A stretch of 11,489 nucleotides of DNA from DHVE2 group archaeon (GCA_015520985.1 WAOY01000127.1:1-11489); one strand, 5' to 3'; numbered from the stretch's first letter, positions 1 to 6,889 are shown. Numbers and translations: made by a program. Notes: generated from the sequence alone by a model not told the origin.

Positions 1-1
1 G

Positions 2-121
2 ATGGCAGGAGCGAAGGGAGAGGAGATTGACTTTGTGGCCGAAAAGCTCGTGGAAGAGAGAAAAGTGAGGGTGGACAGGGCTAGGGAGATTCTGGAAGAA
101 ATAAGGAGGAAGGCCCCATGA
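2..121 (+). CDS. C-terminal end of an unidentified gene (39 codons visible)
   Basis: An open frame enters from the left edge and ends in TGA at 119-121, sharing four bases (ATGA) with the pdxT start. The visible 39 residues are strongly charged and predicted helical, ending in an EILEEIRRKAP-type tail. They look like the C-terminal helix of a cytoplasmic protein. An ATG lies at position 2, but no upstream sequence is visible, so this may be either the true start of a tiny protein or an internal methionine of a longer gene; the longer gene is more likely. The ATGA overlap indicates co-transcription and translational coupling with pdxT. I do not recognise the family. Confidence 0.6.
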   Translation: MAGAKGEEIDFVAEKLVEERKVRVDRAREILEEIRRKAP

Positions 122-693
122 TAGGAATCCTCGCAATCCAAGGCGACGTGAGCGAGCACTACGAAGCCGCGAAAAGAGCCGCGGAGCGATACGGTGTGGG
201 GGAGGAGGTGAAACTGGTAAGAAGAGCGGGGGATATGAACGATGTGACACGTCTCATAATCCCCGGGGGAGAGAGCACCACAATATCCCGCCTCATGGTA
301 AGGAGCGGGATATACGACATCGTCGTGGAGCGCGCTAAGAAGGGAGAGCTCGCGGTCATGGGCACCTGCGCCGGATCAATACTCATGGCGAAGAATGTTG
401 TGGATGATAATCGTGTCAGGACCCTGGGCCTCATGGACATGGACATCAGGCGCAACGCCTTCGGCAGGCAGCGGGAGAGTTTCGAGGCGGATGTGGATAT
501 AGAAGGCATTGGAAAATTCCACGCGGTGTTCATAAGGGCCCCGGTAATCGCCGCGTGCCACGGTGATTGCAAGCCAATGGCAAAACTCGGTGACGGAATA
601 ATAATGGCACGCCAGGGCCGCTTCCTAGCGCTGGTGTTTCATCCGGAGCTCACGGATGACCTGAGGATATACGAATTCTTCTTCAAAATGTGA
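118..693 (+). CDS. pdxT: Pyridoxal 5'-phosphate synthase glutaminase subunit PdxT
   Basis: This is a class I glutamine amidotransferase of the PdxT/SNO family. It hydrolyses glutamine and passes ammonia to the PdxS synthase, which makes pyridoxal 5'-phosphate from ribose 5-phosphate and glyceraldehyde 3-phosphate. The 191-residue length is normal. Visible hallmarks are an N-terminal GILAIQGDVSEH segment, the PGGEST glutamine-binding loop at 49-54, the nucleophile elbow MGTCAG with Cys84, the family motif RNAFGRQRESFE starting near 112, and the catalytic His175/Glu177 in VFHPEL. All triad residues are present. The ATG at 118 is preceded at 7 nt by GGAGGA (105-110) and overlaps the upstream stop codon. 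PdxS is not in the window. The gene ends 47 bp from the convergent gcvT, with an origin-box-like repeat starting at its stop codon. Confidence 0.96.
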   Translation: MIGILAIQGDVSEHYEAAKRAAERYGVGEEVKLVRRAGDMNDVTRLIIPGGESTTISRLMVRSGIYDIVVERAKKGELAVMGTCAGSILMAKNVVDDNRVRTLGLMDMDIRRNAFGRQRESFEADVDIEGIGKFHAVFIRAPVIAACHGDCKPMAKLGDGIIMARQGRFLALVFHPELTDDLRIYEFFFKM

Positions 694-722
694 TGGGGGA
701 GACCCCCCTATTTCTACTGGAA
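691..722 (-). promoter_or_regulatory. ORB-like (Orc1/Cdc6 origin recognition box) element, copy A
   Basis: Read on the - strand this is TTCCAGTAGAAATA followed by GGGGGGTCTCCCCC and then TCA, the complement of the pdxT stop codon. It matches a second element at 1902-1932 in 27 of 32 aligned columns; the four mismatches are all transitions and there is one single-base gap. An imperfect TTCCA/GGAAA dyad followed by a G-string is the layout of archaeal origin recognition boxes as I remember them. The G-string is followed by a C-string, so GGGGG-AGA-CCCCC could also fold as a hairpin at the pdxT 3' end. In this copy one dyad base is changed (GTaGAAA). A role as a bidirectional 3'-end/terminator element is the main alternative. 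Confidence 0.5.
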
Positions 723-740
723 GTGTTTTTCGTGGAGGAG

Positions 741-1853
741 TTAAACCAGACGCGGTTTGCGTACCTCCGCCGGTATGCGGCGGTTCCTAATCTCCACCTC
801 CACCTCGGTGCCCACCTTGGTGTACGGGCGTTTTATGTATCCAAGCCCGATTCCCACATTGAGCACCGGGGACAGAGTTCCGCTTGTCAGGTAACCAACC
901 TGCTCGTCGCCGACGAATATCTTATCGCCATGCCTCGGAATTCCCCGGCCCTTCACGACAATTCCCCGGAACATCACGTAATTTTTCTCCTCTTTCTGCT
1001 TCTTAAGAACGTCCCTGCCTATGAAATCATGGTCCCAGTCAACGGTCCAGGAGATCCCTGCTTCCAGGGGGGTGTGAGGCTCGTGATGCGGCTCGAAATC
1101 CTGTCCGCTGAGGAGGAATCCCTTTTCGAGGCGCAGTGAGTCCCTGGATGCGAGGCCGCATGGCTTTATGCCGTATTCCTTCCCAGCCTCCAGGAGCATG
1201 TTCCATATCCTCTCTGCATGCTCGTTGGGGAATATTATCTCGAAGCCGTCCTCGCCTGTGTAGCCGGTGCGGGATATGTAGAGCTTCTCCCCGGAGAGTT
1301 CGTTGTTCTTTATCTTCATATCCTTCATCTCGGAGACCATAGCGTGGAAGAACTTCAACCCGCTCAGATCCTCCACAACTAGTTTCTGCAGGGTCTTCTC
1401 CGCGTTGGGTCCCTGGATGGCTATGCTAGAAAACTCGGCGCTCACGTTCTTTATCTCCACATCGTACCCCGCGGAGAGGGAGTAGAGCCAGTGATAAATC
1501 AGGTCGGTAGTGGCCGCGTTGGGGACCACGAGGTACCTATTCTCTCCCAGCCTGGTGACTATTGTATCGTCTATGAGAATCCCCCTGTGGTTGATGAAGG
1601 CAGAGTAGGCGGCCTGCATTATTTCCTTCCTGCTCACGTCAGTCGGCAAGGCGAAGCTCAGGAATTCGGAAGCATCGGGGCCCTCTATTATGAGGTCACC
1701 CATGTGTGAAACGTCAAAAATACCCACTGCCTTGCGGACCGCCATGTGCTCCTCGGTGATCTTGGAGTACCAGAGGGGCATGTGGTACCCGGCGAACTCG
1801 GTCATCTTCGCACCCATCTTAACGTGGACATCGTGCAGTGCTGTGTACTTCAT
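741..1853 (-). CDS. gcvT: Aminomethyltransferase, glycine cleavage system T protein
   Basis: GcvT takes the aminomethyl group carried on the lipoyl arm of GcvH, releases ammonia and transfers the one-carbon unit to tetrahydrofolate (or the archaeal pterin), giving the methylene derivative. The 370-residue length is typical. Recognisable blocks are FAGYHMPLWYS (20-30), VGIFDVSHMGDL (43-54), the NHRGILIDDTIV segment with the conserved Asp95/Asp96, SIAIQGPNA, SRTGYTGEDGFEI, and GLASRDSLRLEKG followed by the C-terminal barrel domain (IGRDVL onwards). The ATG at 1853 has an excellent GGAGGTG site (complement of 1861-1867) at 7 nt spacing. A TATA box at about 1888-1896 gives it its own promoter with a very short leader. 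The P, H and L protein genes are not in the window. The gene lies between two inverted ORB-like elements and converges on pdxT. Confidence 0.96.
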   Translation of the reverse strand: MKYTALHDVHVKMGAKMTEFAGYHMPLWYSKITEEHMAVRKAVGIFDVSHMGDLIIEGPDASEFLSFALPTDVSRKEIMQAAYSAFINHRGILIDDTIVTRLGENRYLVVPNAATTDLIYHWLYSLSAGYDVEIKNVSAEFSSIAIQGPNAEKTLQKLVVEDLSGLKFFHAMVSEMKDMKIKNNELSGEKLYISRTGYTGEDGFEIIFPNEHAERIWNMLLEAGKEYGIKPCGLASRDSLRLEKGFLLSGQDFEPHHEPHTPLEAGISWTVDWDHDFIGRDVLKKQKEEKNYVMFRGIVVKGRGIPRHGDKIFVGDEQVGYLTSGTLSPVLNVGIGLGYIKRPYTKVGTEVEVEIRNRRIPAEVRKPRLV

Positions 1854-1886
1854 TCATCATCACCTCCACGGACATAGGTGCGATGA

Positions 1887-1902
1887 GCATAAAACTTTCC
1901 GC
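1887..1902 (-). promoter_or_regulatory. Predicted gcvT promoter (BRE/TATA)
   Basis: On the - strand the sequence GCGGAAAGTTTTATGC gives a purine-rich BRE followed by a TTTTATG TATA-like box. Transcription would begin about 25 nt downstream, near 1867, leaving a leader of roughly 14 nt that contains the GGAGGTG ribosome site. The ORB-like copy B abuts its upstream edge, so protein bound there could affect this promoter. Confidence 0.5.
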
Positions 1903-1932
1903 TCCAGTGGAAATGGAGGGGTCCCCCCATCA
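1902..1932 (+). promoter_or_regulatory. ORB-like (Orc1/Cdc6 origin recognition box) element, copy B
   Basis: On the + strand CTCCAGTGGAAATG leads into GAGGGGTCCCCCC and then ATCA, whose TCA is the complement of the stop codon of the S2P-like gene. The dyad TCCAGTGGAAA plus downstream G-string fits the archaeal ORB layout better than copy A does. The element points away from gcvT, as copy A does on the other side, so the two are inverted relative to each other and lie about 1.2 kb apart. The right half (1914-1931) is an imperfect palindrome, ATGGaGGG-GT-CCCcCCAT. It could be an initiator-protein site, an operator for gcvT, or a 3'-end hairpin of the S2P gene. Confidence 0.55.
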
Positions 1933-2520
1933 TATGTAAAAGACCGCCATGCCCCCGAGGGAGGCGATCAGGAGGATCGCGTACACCACAGGGTTCCATG
2001 CCAGTATCTTGGTTCCGTCCATCGGCGGTATGGGCAGGAGATTGAAGAATGCGAGAAATACGTTGAAGTACGCCACGTAGACGAGGTAAAACACCAGGCC
2101 CGGCGGTGAGAAGAGGGCCACGGAGAGCAGGGAGAACCCCAGGACGAGGTTGGTCAGAGGTCCCACCGCTGAAATGATTCCATTCTCTCTCTTAGATGGC
2201 ATGCCGTGGATAACCACGGCTCCGGGAGCGGCGAAGAGGAATCCCAGGGGCGACATGGCCAGGGCTATCACGAGGCCGATGAACCACGCCTGAAAGGCCG
2301 CGGGGAACCCGTAGCGGAAGGCCATGTACTTGTGAGCCATCTCGTGCAGGAAGAACCCCGTCAGGACTGCCAGGGTGGCCACAGGGATGAATTCTACGAA
2401 GTGCGCGATGCCGCCCATCACCAGGGAGAAGGCTAGTATGAGTATAGCCACCGCTAAAAGGATATCCCTTACCTCGCGGGGATAGAACCTGAACCTGGGG
2501 CGGAGGTAGTAGTAGGTCAT
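1930..2520 (-). CDS. Site-2 protease family (M50) intramembrane zinc metalloprotease
   Basis: This 196-residue polytopic membrane protein carries both signatures of M50 proteases: HEMAH (HExxH, residues 59-63), where the two His bind zinc and Glu60 is catalytic, and NLLPIPPMDG (160-169), where Asp168 is the third zinc ligand. About six membrane segments can be drawn: 20-40, 45-66 (with HExxH), 78-100, 118-138, 142-162 and 177-195. It is a minimal S2P core with no PDZ or CBS domain. The N-terminus (YYYLRPRFRFYPRE) is basic and cytoplasm-facing in most models. The start overlaps the stop of the TPR gene (ATGA, 2517-2520), indicating translational coupling. Such enzymes cleave transmembrane segments of other proteins, often in regulated intramembrane proteolysis. 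The substrate is unknown. Confidence 0.9.
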   Translation of the reverse strand: MTYYYLRPRFRFYPREVRDILLAVAILILAFSLVMGGIAHFVEFIPVATLAVLTGFFLHEMAHKYMAFRYGFPAAFQAWFIGLVIALAMSPLGFLFAAPGAVVIHGMPSKRENGIISAVGPLTNLVLGFSLLSVALFSPPGLVFYLVYVAYFNVFLAFFNLLPIPPMDGTKILAWNPVVYAILLIASLGGMAVFYI

Positions 2521-5500
2521 AGCCTCAGTTCCTCCTCTTCCTCGCTCTCCGCAACCGGCTCCTCTTCCTCCTCGTGTTCCCCGGCAGGTGTCACCTCATT
2601 ATCTTCATCCCCGGTTCTCTCATGCTCTGACTCCTCTTCTCCGTACTCCTCCTCCATCTCCTCGTCCTCCAGTATGTCCCGGAGGATCCTCTGGATCTTC
2701 ATCGCCTGGCATATGCCGATGTCCAAGTTCATCATCAGGTTCAGTGGGCTTATGTTCTTCAAGTCCAGGTCGAGGGCCTTCTTCACCATCCTCTCGTCCT
2801 CGGGACTCACATCCTCACTGGGCTCAGATTGGAGGCAGTATTCAATGTACTTCAGCAACCTCTTGGCGGAGGCAACGCTCATGCTCGTGTTTCCTATTAT
2901 TTCGCTGAGGCCAATGCCCTCTATCTTGCCCAGCTTCTTCGCTATTACCAGGGAAGCCCTCTCGTACTTCTTCCTGTCCTCCTCGCTCATCTCCTCCACG
3001 CTTAGCGGCTCTTCGCGGCGGATGTAGTCGAACACCTTCGGTATTATTGCCAGGGGGATGTCCAGCTTCTTGAACGCCACCTTCTTCGTTACCTTCTTGC
3101 CCGTCCTGTATTCAAGCTCAAGCACCTTCCTGGCGTACTCCTCTATCTCCATCTCCTCTATCTTCCTCTCCACGTCCCTGAGTCCCTCCAGGGCGGGCTT
3201 GAACTCAGAATCGATTGAGAGTGCCTTCTCGTAGGCCCTCTTGGCCTCCCGGTACTTCTTCATCTCCGCGAGGATCCTCCCCTTCGAGTTCCACAGGTAC
3301 TTGTTCTCGGGCTCGATCTCTATCGCTGCGTCTATGTACCTGAGCGCGTTGTTCAAATCCCCCATTTTCTCGTAGGTGAATGCGAGACTCTCGCACACTT
3401 CCCTGTTCCTGGGGTTCAGGCGGTACGCCTTCTCAAAGGCCTCCTTGGCCTCCTCGTGCTTCCCCAGCGCCGTGTTGACCCGCCCCAGTCCCATGTATGC
3501 GCTGGCGCTCTTGCTGTCCAGCTTCAGCATCTCCCTGTACAGTTCCAGGGCCTCATCGTACCTCCCCTCCCTCTCGCTCGCCATGGCGAGGAGCTCCAGG
3601 GCCTTCATCCTGGTGAGGGGATCTTCGGCCTTCCTCAGGGGCTTGAGTATCCCTATGGCCTCCATGTTCTCCCCGGATTCAATCAGGATCCTGCCGAGCA
3701 GTAGCCTTATCTCGGGGGAATCCTCTATGCTCAGCGCCTTCTTGCCGTACTTTATCGCGTTGCTTCTGTCACCCCGCTCCAGGCTTATCTTGGCGCCCAG
3801 GAGGTAGTACTTGGCCTTCTTCCCCTTCCTCATTGCCTTCCTTATGGACGTGGTGGCGAACTCCAGTTCTCCCATCTTGAAGTGGCAGTAGGCCATCAGG
3901 TAGTGCACCTCGGGATCGTTTTCTATCTTCAGGGACTCAGCGAAGTACTTGAGGGCGCCCTTGTAGTCCTTCCTCTTGAGGTACAGGTTCCCGAGGGCAT
4001 CGTAGACCTCCTTGGTCCTCTTCACGCCTAGGGCCCGGAGCAGGTAGTCCTCGGCCTCGTCGTACTTCTCCATGGCCACGTACGCCCTGGCTATGTCCAT
4101 GAGGGCGTGGAAATCCTCTGGGTTGATCGCGAGGATGCGCTTGGACACCTCAACTACCTCCGCGTACCTCCCCACGTCGCCCCTTTCCGCCTCCTGCAGC
4201 AGCAGGTCCTTAAGCTCGTACAGGAAGGTTTCGTCCTCGGGGAAAATCTCCAGGGCGCGCCTGTACGTGGCTATCGCGCTGTCGATCTTTCCTACCTTAA
4301 CGTAGGCGTGGGCCAGGTCCCGGAACGCGTCGGCGTTCCTGGCGTTCATCTCCAGCACATCCTCGGCCACGCTTATCACGCAGTTCCAGTCCTTCACCGC
4401 GCGGCAGCAGTCCTTCTTCAGGACGAGGTAATCCTCCTCCTTCCTGTACTTGAGCGCCTCGTCCACGTCCCTGCGGCATGCTTCGTAGTTCCCGCGCTTG
4501 AACTCTATCAGGGCCTTCTTGTACAGTGCCTCGTGGTTGTTGGGCTCGAGCTTGAGCACCCTCTCAAACTCCTTCAGGGCATCGTCAAGGTGCTCCATCT
4601 TCAGGTGCACGTTCCCCCTGGCCATGATGGCCTTGATGAACTTGGGGTTGATCTCCAGTGCCTTGGAGAAGCTGTTGAGCGCCTCCTCGTCCTCGCCCAG
4701 TTTTTCCAGGCACAGGCCGCGCTCGTACCATATCCTCATGTCCCCGGAATCCAGTTCAACAGCCCTGTTGAACGCGTCCACTGCCTCGCGGTACTTCTCC
4801 AGTTTTTCCAGTATCCATCCAAGGTTGCTCCAGTACTTCTTCACCTCCGGCTCCAGCTGCGTGGCCTTCTCAAAGGCCTTCTTCGCCTCCTCGAAGTCCT
4901 TGAGCTTGTAGTTGATCATCCCGTAGAGGTTCCAGGCGTCGGCGTGGTCCTCGCGGATCCTCAGGGCCCTATCCATCACCTTCTTGGCCTCCCCGAACCT
5001 CTGCAGGGAGTAATATGCTCTGGCAAGGTCCATAAGGGACTCGAAGTCCTCCACGATGGAGGTTATCCCCAGGCACGCGTTTACAACCTCGGAGGGCTTG
5101 TTAAGCTCCTTGGCTATGTCCCTCTGGAGTTTCCAGAGCTCCACGTTCTTGGGCGCTATCTCCGTGGCCCTCTTGATGAAGTAAAGAGCACTCTCGTACT
5201 TCTTCAACTCCATGTAAGCGCGGGTGATGTCCACCATAGCCTCCACGTTCTTGGGGTCAATCTCCAAGATCTTCTCGCCCGAGTTTATGGCCTTCTCCCA
5301 GCGGCCCAGCTTCATGTACGTGTTCTTCTGCAGGACCAGGGTTGGGAGGTGGTGGGGCGAGGTGCTTAGTATGGATTCTATCACCTCCAGGGCGTTCTCG
5401 TATTCCCCGAGTTTATAGTACGCCTCGGCCAGATCGTAGTATATATCCAGGTCCCTCTTTCCCCTGCTTATGAGCTGGTAGCAAGCATTCTTCATCTGAT

Positions 5501-6497
5501 CCGCCACGTAGTTCCTCTTCAGGATCTTCCTCTTGTGCAGGAGGGCATCTATAAGTTCGTTCCCCTCCATCTCCATTCCCAAGGCCTGGTTGATACTCTC
5601 CAGGGCGTTGCCGTAATCCTCCATGTCGTACTCTATCTCGCTCTTGAGCTTCCAGCACTTGGGGTCGTTGGGATCTATCTTTATCGCTTCCCTCACCGCG
5701 TTCAGCGCGTCCTCGTACTCCCCCCTCTTCTTGTAAATCACCGCCAGGTTCATCCAGGCGTGCTTGTTCTCCGGGTTTATCTCGATGGCCTTCCTGAACG
5801 CATCTATTGAATCCTCGTACCTCTCCATCTTGTCGTAGGACGCACCCAGGTATATGTACGCCTCCTCATTTCCGGGGGAGATCTCTATAACGTTCTCCAG
5901 CACCTTGGCGGCGTTGTGGTAATCCCCGCGGTTGTACAGGAGTATACCCTTCTTCAGGAGAATATCGACGTCGTTTGGCTTGTACTTCAGGTACGCGTCG
6001 TAGTACTTCATCTCCTCCGGGAACATGCTAATCAGGTTGAGGTAAATCTTCAGGGCCTCGTCAACGTCGTGCATACCCTCGTATATCTCGGCCTTTACCT
6101 CCCACGCCTCCCGGCTCTTCCTGTTTATGGTTATCGCCTTGTCCACCATCCTGAGCGCCAGGTCGAACTGCCTCCTCTTTGAGAGGGCCCTGGCATAGTA
6201 GATGTAGGCCCAGATGTTCCTCGAGTCGTAGAGCATCGCACTCTTGAAGGCCTCCTCCCCCCTCTTGAAGTCCCCCAGCTCGCTCAGGAGATTCCCTATG
6301 TTGGCGAAAAGAAGCGAGAAATCGCCTTTCCTCTCCTTTATCACGCTCTTCTTCCTCTCTATCTCGTCCAGGGCTTCGTGAAGGAGTTCCATCGCCTCTG
6401 TGTTGTCGCTGCCGAAAAGCCTCTCGCCCCTCTTGTACAGCTTTTCGGCCTTTTTAAGAAGGCGAGCCTCCTTGCTTATGAGAGAATCCAGCACCAT
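2517..6497 (-). CDS. Giant tetratricopeptide-repeat protein with C-terminal HTH-like repeats and acidic tail
   Basis: This 1326-residue protein has no signal peptide or membrane segment, so it should be cytoplasmic. After a charged helical N-terminus (1-58), about 30 TPR units of mostly 34 residues run to about residue 1095, with the usual Leu/Gly/Tyr and Ala-x-x-x-(F/Y) pattern and NP(E/K)N-type turns. Some units are degenerate, for example near 160-175, 300-335 and 700-730. Three shorter helical repeats follow at about 1136-1163, 1194-1220 and 1249-1276, each resembling a helix-turn-helix. The last ~50 residues (1277-1326) are very rich in Glu/Asp. A large TPR solenoid implies a protein-binding scaffold; the partner is unknown. 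The ATG at 6497 has GGTGA at 6 nt (complement of 6504-6508). It is the first gene of an operon with the S2P-like protease. Confidence 0.9.
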   Translation of the reverse strand: MVLDSLISKEARLLKKAEKLYKRGERLFGSDNTEAMELLHEALDEIERKKSVIKERKGDFSLLFANIGNLLSELGDFKRGEEAFKSAMLYDSRNIWAYIYYARALSKRRQFDLALRMVDKAITINRKSREAWEVKAEIYEGMHDVDEALKIYLNLISMFPEEMKYYDAYLKYKPNDVDILLKKGILLYNRGDYHNAAKVLENVIEISPGNEEAYIYLGASYDKMERYEDSIDAFRKAIEINPENKHAWMNLAVIYKKRGEYEDALNAVREAIKIDPNDPKCWKLKSEIEYDMEDYGNALESINQALGMEMEGNELIDALLHKRKILKRNYVADQMKNACYQLISRGKRDLDIYYDLAEAYYKLGEYENALEVIESILSTSPHHLPTLVLQKNTYMKLGRWEKAINSGEKILEIDPKNVEAMVDITRAYMELKKYESALYFIKRATEIAPKNVELWKLQRDIAKELNKPSEVVNACLGITSIVEDFESLMDLARAYYSLQRFGEAKKVMDRALRIREDHADAWNLYGMINYKLKDFEEAKKAFEKATQLEPEVKKYWSNLGWILEKLEKYREAVDAFNRAVELDSGDMRIWYERGLCLEKLGEDEEALNSFSKALEINPKFIKAIMARGNVHLKMEHLDDALKEFERVLKLEPNNHEALYKKALIEFKRGNYEACRRDVDEALKYRKEEDYLVLKKDCCRAVKDWNCVISVAEDVLEMNARNADAFRDLAHAYVKVGKIDSAIATYRRALEIFPEDETFLYELKDLLLQEAERGDVGRYAEVVEVSKRILAINPEDFHALMDIARAYVAMEKYDEAEDYLLRALGVKRTKEVYDALGNLYLKRKDYKGALKYFAESLKIENDPEVHYLMAYCHFKMGELEFATTSIRKAMRKGKKAKYYLLGAKISLERGDRSNAIKYGKKALSIEDSPEIRLLLGRILIESGENMEAIGILKPLRKAEDPLTRMKALELLAMASEREGRYDEALELYREMLKLDSKSASAYMGLGRVNTALGKHEEAKEAFEKAYRLNPRNREVCESLAFTYEKMGDLNNALRYIDAAIEIEPENKYLWNSKGRILAEMKKYREAKRAYEKALSIDSEFKPALEGLRDVERKIEEMEIEEYARKVLELEYRTGKKVTKKVAFKKLDIPLAIIPKVFDYIRREEPLSVEEMSEEDRKKYERASLVIAKKLGKIEGIGLSEIIGNTSMSVASAKRLLKYIEYCLQSEPSEDVSPEDERMVKKALDLDLKNISPLNLMMNLDIGICQAMKIQRILRDILEDEEMEEEYGEEESEHERTGDEDNEVTPAGEHEEEEEPVAESEEEEELRL

Positions 6498-6525
6498 AGC
6501 GGGTCACCCAGACTGTATTTGCAAC

Positions 6526-6536
6526 ATATAATTAAA
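6526..6536 (-). promoter_or_regulatory. Predicted promoter of the TPR-S2P operon
   Basis: On the - strand an AAAAAGG stretch precedes TTTAATTATAT, a good archaeal TATA-like box. A start of transcription about 26 nt downstream would fall near 6505, giving a leader of only about 8-10 nt and placing the GGTGA ribosome site at the very 5' end of the mRNA. Confidence 0.55.
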
Positions 6537-6612
6537 CCTTTTTGAGCATTTTTCCCTCCGGCGGTGCCGAATCGTGGGTCATCTTCGGGGGAGCGAAAAT
6601 TTTTTAAAAGTT

Positions 6613-6628
6613 TCGAAAGGTTTAAATA
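6613..6628 (+). promoter_or_regulatory. gar1-tfb promoter (BRE plus TATA box)
   Basis: TTTAAATA at 6621-6628 is a near-ideal archaeal TATA box and is preceded by the purine-rich BRE-like CGAAAGG. Its centre is about 28 nt upstream of the gar1 ATG (6653), so transcription should begin at or within a few bases of the start codon. No ribosome binding site precedes that ATG, consistent with a leaderless mRNA. Confidence 0.75.
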
Positions 6629-6644
6629 CCATGGCTGCCATGGT
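6628..6644 (+). promoter_or_regulatory. Perfect 17-bp palindrome in the gar1 promoter (operator-like)
   Basis: ACCATGG-CTG-CCATGGT has perfect 7-bp arms around a 3-bp centre. It begins at the last base of the TATA box and ends 8 bp before the gar1 start codon, covering the stretch where RNA polymerase must load. A dimeric repressor bound here could block the promoter. The sequence also contains two ATG triplets, out of frame with gar1. No binding protein can be named. Confidence 0.5.
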
Positions 6645-6652
6645 TCACATAT

Positions 6653-6889
6653 ATGGAAAAGCTCGAAGTCGTGTGCCGCGGTGAGGGGTACGTCGTGGCC
6701 CGTGTTTCAAAGGCGAAGATCAACCAGGCGGTTGTGGATGAGAAAAGGCGAATCATAGGACGCATTGTATCGATTTTCGGTCCCGTGTCGCGACCCTACA
6801 TCAAGGTGCGGATACAGAGGAGAGGGGGGAGGGAGCTGTACCTCGGGGGTGATTATAAATGGCGAAAGAGGAGAAGAAGAAGTGGATAG
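6653..6889 (+). CDS. gar1: H/ACA RNP protein Gar1
   Basis: Gar1 is a core subunit of the H/ACA box ribonucleoprotein, which converts uridines to pseudouridine in rRNA using guide RNAs with Cbf5, Nop10 and L7Ae. It binds Cbf5 and helps substrate turnover. The 78-residue protein is a single six-strand barrel. The family signature is [14 protein letters not shown] (36-49), preceded by [13 protein letters not shown], and the protein ends in a short basic tail (KWRKRRRR). The start at 6653 fits a leaderless transcript from the TATA box at 6621. The last 31 nt overlap the tfb start in another frame. A gar1-tfb pairing is common in euryarchaea, which supports the call. Some archaeal homologues have a longer lysine-rich tail. 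Confidence 0.93.
   Translation: MEKLEVVCRGEGYVVARVSKAKINQAVVDEKRRIIGRIVSIFGPVSRPYIKVRIQRRGGRELYLGGDYKWRKRRRRSG

Noticed and set aside
690..1139. 149-codon + strand frame beginning at the pdxT stop
   Set aside because: Antisense to gcvT, which has full family motifs; the ATG overlaps the ORB-like element and no plausible protein is encoded.
4107..5369. 420-codon open frame on the + strand
   Set aside because: It is exactly antisense to the TPR gene, and its Val/Leu/Gln/His-rich, repeat-like composition is the mirror of TPR codons; no ribosome site or family motif.
6498..6652. Possible small RNA in the divergent intergenic region
   Set aside because: No extended stable stem or tRNA-like pattern; the space is accounted for by two divergent promoters and the palindrome.
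6631..6684. Small frame starting at the ATG inside the palindrome, overlapping the gar1 start
   Set aside because: The predicted transcription start is near 6651, downstream of both ATG triplets, so it should not be in the mRNA.
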